Source of the DNA: Verrucomicrobiota bacterium
GTDB taxonomy: Bacteria; Verrucomicrobiota; Verrucomicrobiia; Limisphaerales; J093
Assembly: GCA_029556615.1 (NCBI GenBank)
Contig: JAKQDD010000021.1
Location: forward strand, 1 to 62,002
Direction of reading: 5' to 3'
DNA: 62,002 nucleotides
This document shows, in pieces, positions 59,355 to 62,002 of the stretch. Position 1 is the stretch's first letter. Each line of letters starts with the position of its first letter. The notes below the pieces were generated by a model. It saw only the letters and a program-made list of their open reading frames with translations, did no database searches and was not told where the DNA came from. The position numbers were made by a program, and so were the translations under genes.

Positions 59355-60157
59355 ACGCCGGGGGGCGGGATCGGGGGCGTGGCGCCTTCACGCTGTTGGA
59401 GGTGCTGCTGGCGGTGACCATTTTCGGGATGGTGATCGTGGCGGTCTACACCAGCTGGAATTCGATTCTCCGGGCATCGAAGGTGGGGAATGACGCGGCC
59501 ACTGACCTGCAGCGCAGCCGGATCGCGTCGCGGACCCTCGAGGATGCGCTGGTGTCGGCGGTTTTGTACAGCGCCCATCCGCAGCTTTACGCCTTTCAGG
59601 CGGTGCGGGATGGGGACTACGCGGGCCTGAGTTTTGTGGCCCGGTTGGCGCCGACCTTTCCGGGCAGCGGCTACTTCGGGGACCAGGTGGTGCGTCGGGT
59701 CGAGTTCACGATCGAGGAAGTCGAGGGGGGCGAGCGGGCGCTGGTGCTGCGCCAGATGCCCCTGCTGCAGACCAACGTGGTGGCGGAGGAGACGCACCGG
59801 ATCATCCTGGCCCGCGAGGTTGCGACCTTCATGCTGGAGTTCGCTGCGGCGAAAGGGGTGTCGTATGAGTGGACCGAGGACTGGCGTTCGACGAACCAGC
59901 TGCCGCGGATGGTGCGGTTTGCGCTGGCGTTTGGGCGGACGGATGTGGCGGGCAAGCCGAAGGACCTGGTCGTGCGGACGGTGAGCATCCCGAGCATTGC
60001 CGTGCCGCGCGAGTTCCAGTACGGCGGTGCCGCGCGGCCGGTGGGGGTTCCGCCGGTGACGCCGGGGATGGGGCCTGCGGCGGGGGGCGCGGCGTCGGGC
60101 GGGTCGTTCAGCGAGCGCTACGGATCGCCGGTGCGCCCCCGGGGGGGGACGCCATGA
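59351..60157 (+). CDS. gspJ: Pseudopilin GspJ
   Basis: A 268-residue minor pseudopilin with the prepilin site GA-FTLLEVLLAVTIFGMVIV (again Ala at -1). It is larger than GspI, as usual, and has a Gly/Pro-rich C-terminal tail (about 230-268). Part of the I-J-K tip complex. The ATG at 59351 overlaps gspI and its stop overlaps gspK. Confidence 0.85.
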   Translation: MNAGGRDRGRGAFTLLEVLLAVTIFGMVIVAVYTSWNSILRASKVGNDAATDLQRSRIASRTLEDALVSAVLYSAHPQLYAFQAVRDGDYAGLSFVARLAPTFPGSGYFGDQVVRRVEFTIEEVEGGERALVLRQMPLLQTNVVAEETHRIILAREVATFMLEFAAAKGVSYEWTEDWRSTNQLPRMVRFALAFGRTDVAGKPKDLVVRTVSIPSIAVPREFQYGGAARPVGVPPVTPGMGPAAGGAASGGSFSERYGSPVRPRGGTP

Positions 60158-61233
60158 AGACGCGCGGTGCATCGGGACGGCCGAAGGGTTTTGCGATCAT
60201 CATCGTGATGATCGTGATCATGGTGCTGGCGATGCTGGCGGGGGCGTTTGCGCTGTCGATGAAGGTGGAGACCCGGCTTGCGGGCAATGCGAACAACGAG
60301 GCGGAGCTCGAGTGGATGGCGCGATCGGGGGTGGAACTGGCGCGGTATGTCCTGGGGCAATCCATGGGGCAACCGCACACGTCCTTGAACCAGATTTGGG
60401 CCGGGGGCCCGGGCAGCGGCAACGAGACGAACGGCCCGCTGATGGAGATTCAGCTGACCGATGTCCCCTTGGGGGCGGGCCGGCTGAGCATCCGGATTGA
60501 GGATTTGGACCGTCGATTCAACATCAATGCGCCGATGCCGGATCCGGAGAAGAAGCAGATCCTGAACCGCGCGTTGACGCTGATGGGCATGGATGCGGGC
60601 GATGCGCCAACGATCGAGGATTCGATCCTGGACTGGCTGGATCCGGACGACGCTTCGCACTTGAGCGGAACGGAGAGCGATTTTTACCTCATGCACTCGC
60701 CGCCTTACGTGGCGAAGAACGGGCCGATCGACGATTTGGCGGAGCTGTTGCTGGTGCGGGGCGTGACGCCGGAGAGCTACTGGGGCCCGCGGGCGGCGCT
60801 TCATGTGTCGGGTCAGGCGGACGGCCTCGAGGCCGAGGCGCCGAGGTATCCGGTTGGCCTCGCGGACTTGTTCACGCCGCTGTCCGGCGGCCGGATCAAC
60901 GTGAACACGGCGTCGGCGCACGTGCTGCAGCTGCTGCCGGGGGTGGACGAGAATGTTGCGCAGAACATCCTGCGGGCGCGGGCTGGTGCGGACGGGGTGG
61001 ATGGGACGGAAGACGACACGCCGTTCTTGAACGTGACGGCGTTGAATCCGGCGATGGTGCCGGGGATCATTCCGGAGCTGGCGGGGCGCTACACGGCGTT
61101 GTGTTCGGTATCGAGCAGCACGTTTGCGGTGCTGGTGGAGGTGCGGATTGGGATGACGAGGCGGGTTTACAGGGCGGTGGTGCGGCGCAACAATCCACGG
61201 GATGTGGCGGTGCTGCAATTCGGGTGGCGGTGA
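60154..61233 (+). CDS. gspK: Type II secretion tip protein GspK
   Basis: A 359-residue protein. The N-terminus KGFAIIIVMIVIMVLAMLAG lacks the +5 Glu, as is normal for GspK. SIRIEDLDRRFNIN, ILDWLDPDD, GGRINVNTASAHVLQLLPG and a helix-hairpin-like LNPAMVPGI are family traits. It caps the pseudopilus. The ATG at 60154 overlaps gspJ by 4 bp. It is the last gene of the operon, 50 bp before the rRNA promoter. Confidence 0.93.
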   Translation: MKTRGASGRPKGFAIIIVMIVIMVLAMLAGAFALSMKVETRLAGNANNEAELEWMARSGVELARYVLGQSMGQPHTSLNQIWAGGPGSGNETNGPLMEIQLTDVPLGAGRLSIRIEDLDRRFNINAPMPDPEKKQILNRALTLMGMDAGDAPTIEDSILDWLDPDDASHLSGTESDFYLMHSPPYVAKNGPIDDLAELLLVRGVTPESYWGPRAALHVSGQADGLEAEAPRYPVGLADLFTPLSGGRINVNTASAHVLQLLPGVDENVAQNILRARAGADGVDGTEDDTPFLNVTALNPAMVPGIIPELAGRYTALCSVSSSTFAVLVEVRIGMTRRVYRAVVRRNNPRDVAVLQFGWR

Positions 61234-61282
61234 ACGGGTCAACGTGGGGCAAAGGCCTGGGAAACGGGGCTTTTGAGAGGAC

Positions 61283-61332
61283 GAAAAAAAGTTGAAAAAA
61301 ACTATTGACCCCAAGGAATCCTCAAGTATGCT
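61283..61332 (+). promoter_or_regulatory. rRNA promoter with UP-like A-tracts
   Basis: TTGACC (61305-61310), a 16-bp spacer and TATGCT (61327-61332), preceded by ACGAAAAAAAGTTGAAAAAA, an A-rich UP-like element at 61282-61301. This layout is typical of strong rRNA promoters. It is about 250 bp upstream of 16S. Confidence 0.8.
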
Positions 61333-61394
61333 CTCCACGCTTTTTGAAACGAATACTGAGTCGCCAGCGGGGCGGGAAGGGGCTGGCGCTCGGG

Positions 61395-61577
61395 ATATTT
61401 GTCCCCCGAGGGGGAAAACGATTTTGCAGCCGGAAGGCTGGCTGCTCTTTGAAAACTGAATTGTGCGATGAGTTTGAGCCCCTTCACCGGCGCCGGGTTA
61501 GTTTGGCGCGCGGTGGAGAGTTTTAAATTGCAGTGAAGGCCGGGCGCAAGTCCGGCACGAATCAAGCTAACGTTTTA
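61395..61577 (+). promoter_or_regulatory. 16S leader with hairpin and boxA-like antitermination site
   Basis: CCCCCGAGGGGG forms a hairpin (about 61400-61411), and TGCTCTTTGAAAA (61443-61455) resembles boxA (TGCTCTTTAACA), which loads the rRNA antitermination complex. The rest is the leader before the mature 16S 5' end; no gene is seen. Confidence 0.65.

Positions 61578-62002
<425 letters not shown>

Overview
The window is a GC-rich chromosomal segment that most likely comes from a subdivision-3 verrucomicrobium (Pedosphaera/Limisphaera-like). The evidence is the 5' part of a 16S rRNA gene at the right edge with verrucomicrobial features, a pseudopilin of the H-X9-DG type, large secreted CotH/lamin-tail and thrombospondin-3 proteins, several signal-bearing Gfo/Idh/MocA oxidoreductases, and many short dispersed intergenic repeats. 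An assembled metagenome origin is possible. Gene calls rest on reading the protein sequences; no database search was run.

Layout. 1-455: start of an HNH-nuclease-like gene, a terminator and a tRNA-Cys whose two halves do not pair, which looks like an attachment site. 456-5684: fatty-acid and envelope operon fabD-fabG-acpP-fabF-panD-lpxD. 5887-10369: a uronate-isomerase-like protein, a small coiled-coil protein, a secreted oxidoreductase and rho. 10769-13495 (minus): CPBP protease-thiL-tsaE-tsaB. 13792-14582: MNT/HEPN toxin-antitoxin pair. 14653-19581 (minus): tgt, a pseudopilin, proS and an FAH-family hydrolase. 19862-28389: a glycan-utilisation block (sialidase-like two-domain protein overlapping a beta-helix/PDZ protein, a sulfatase, a sugar isomerase) with a gene remnant. 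28544-34881: a group resembling light/oxidative-stress regulons (CIA30, TspO, old yellow enzyme, peroxiredoxin, photolyase remnant, fasciclin, DUF2892, SRPBCC, DUF2867-type SDR) around an AT-rich divergent control region with MerR-like promoter geometry. 34933-48131 (minus): a secreted giant pair (four-module TSP3 protein and CotH-family protein), then a Gfo/Idh/MocA oxidoreductase and a HEAT protein. 48428-50771: broken tyrosine recombinase, HicBA and BrnTA. 50858-56565: a second sugar-metabolism block, including a TIM-barrel/ceramidase-like fusion and a GH39-like glycosidase. 57036-61233: type II secretion genes gspF-H-I-J-K with ATGA overlaps. 61283-62002: rRNA promoter, leader and the start of 16S rRNA.

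The left and right ends are core cell biology: lipid synthesis, transcription termination, tRNA modification, translation and secretion. The middle is accessory: secreted enzymes for complex glycans, surface display proteins and stress genes, mixed with broken genes. At least six families of short dispersed repeats lie at gene 3' ends, and two coincide with the broken end of a truncated gene. The most unusual items are the chimeric tRNA, the MerR-type control region over a partly decayed stress cluster, the TIM-barrel/ceramidase fusion, and the modular TSP3 protein paired with a CotH-like kinase.
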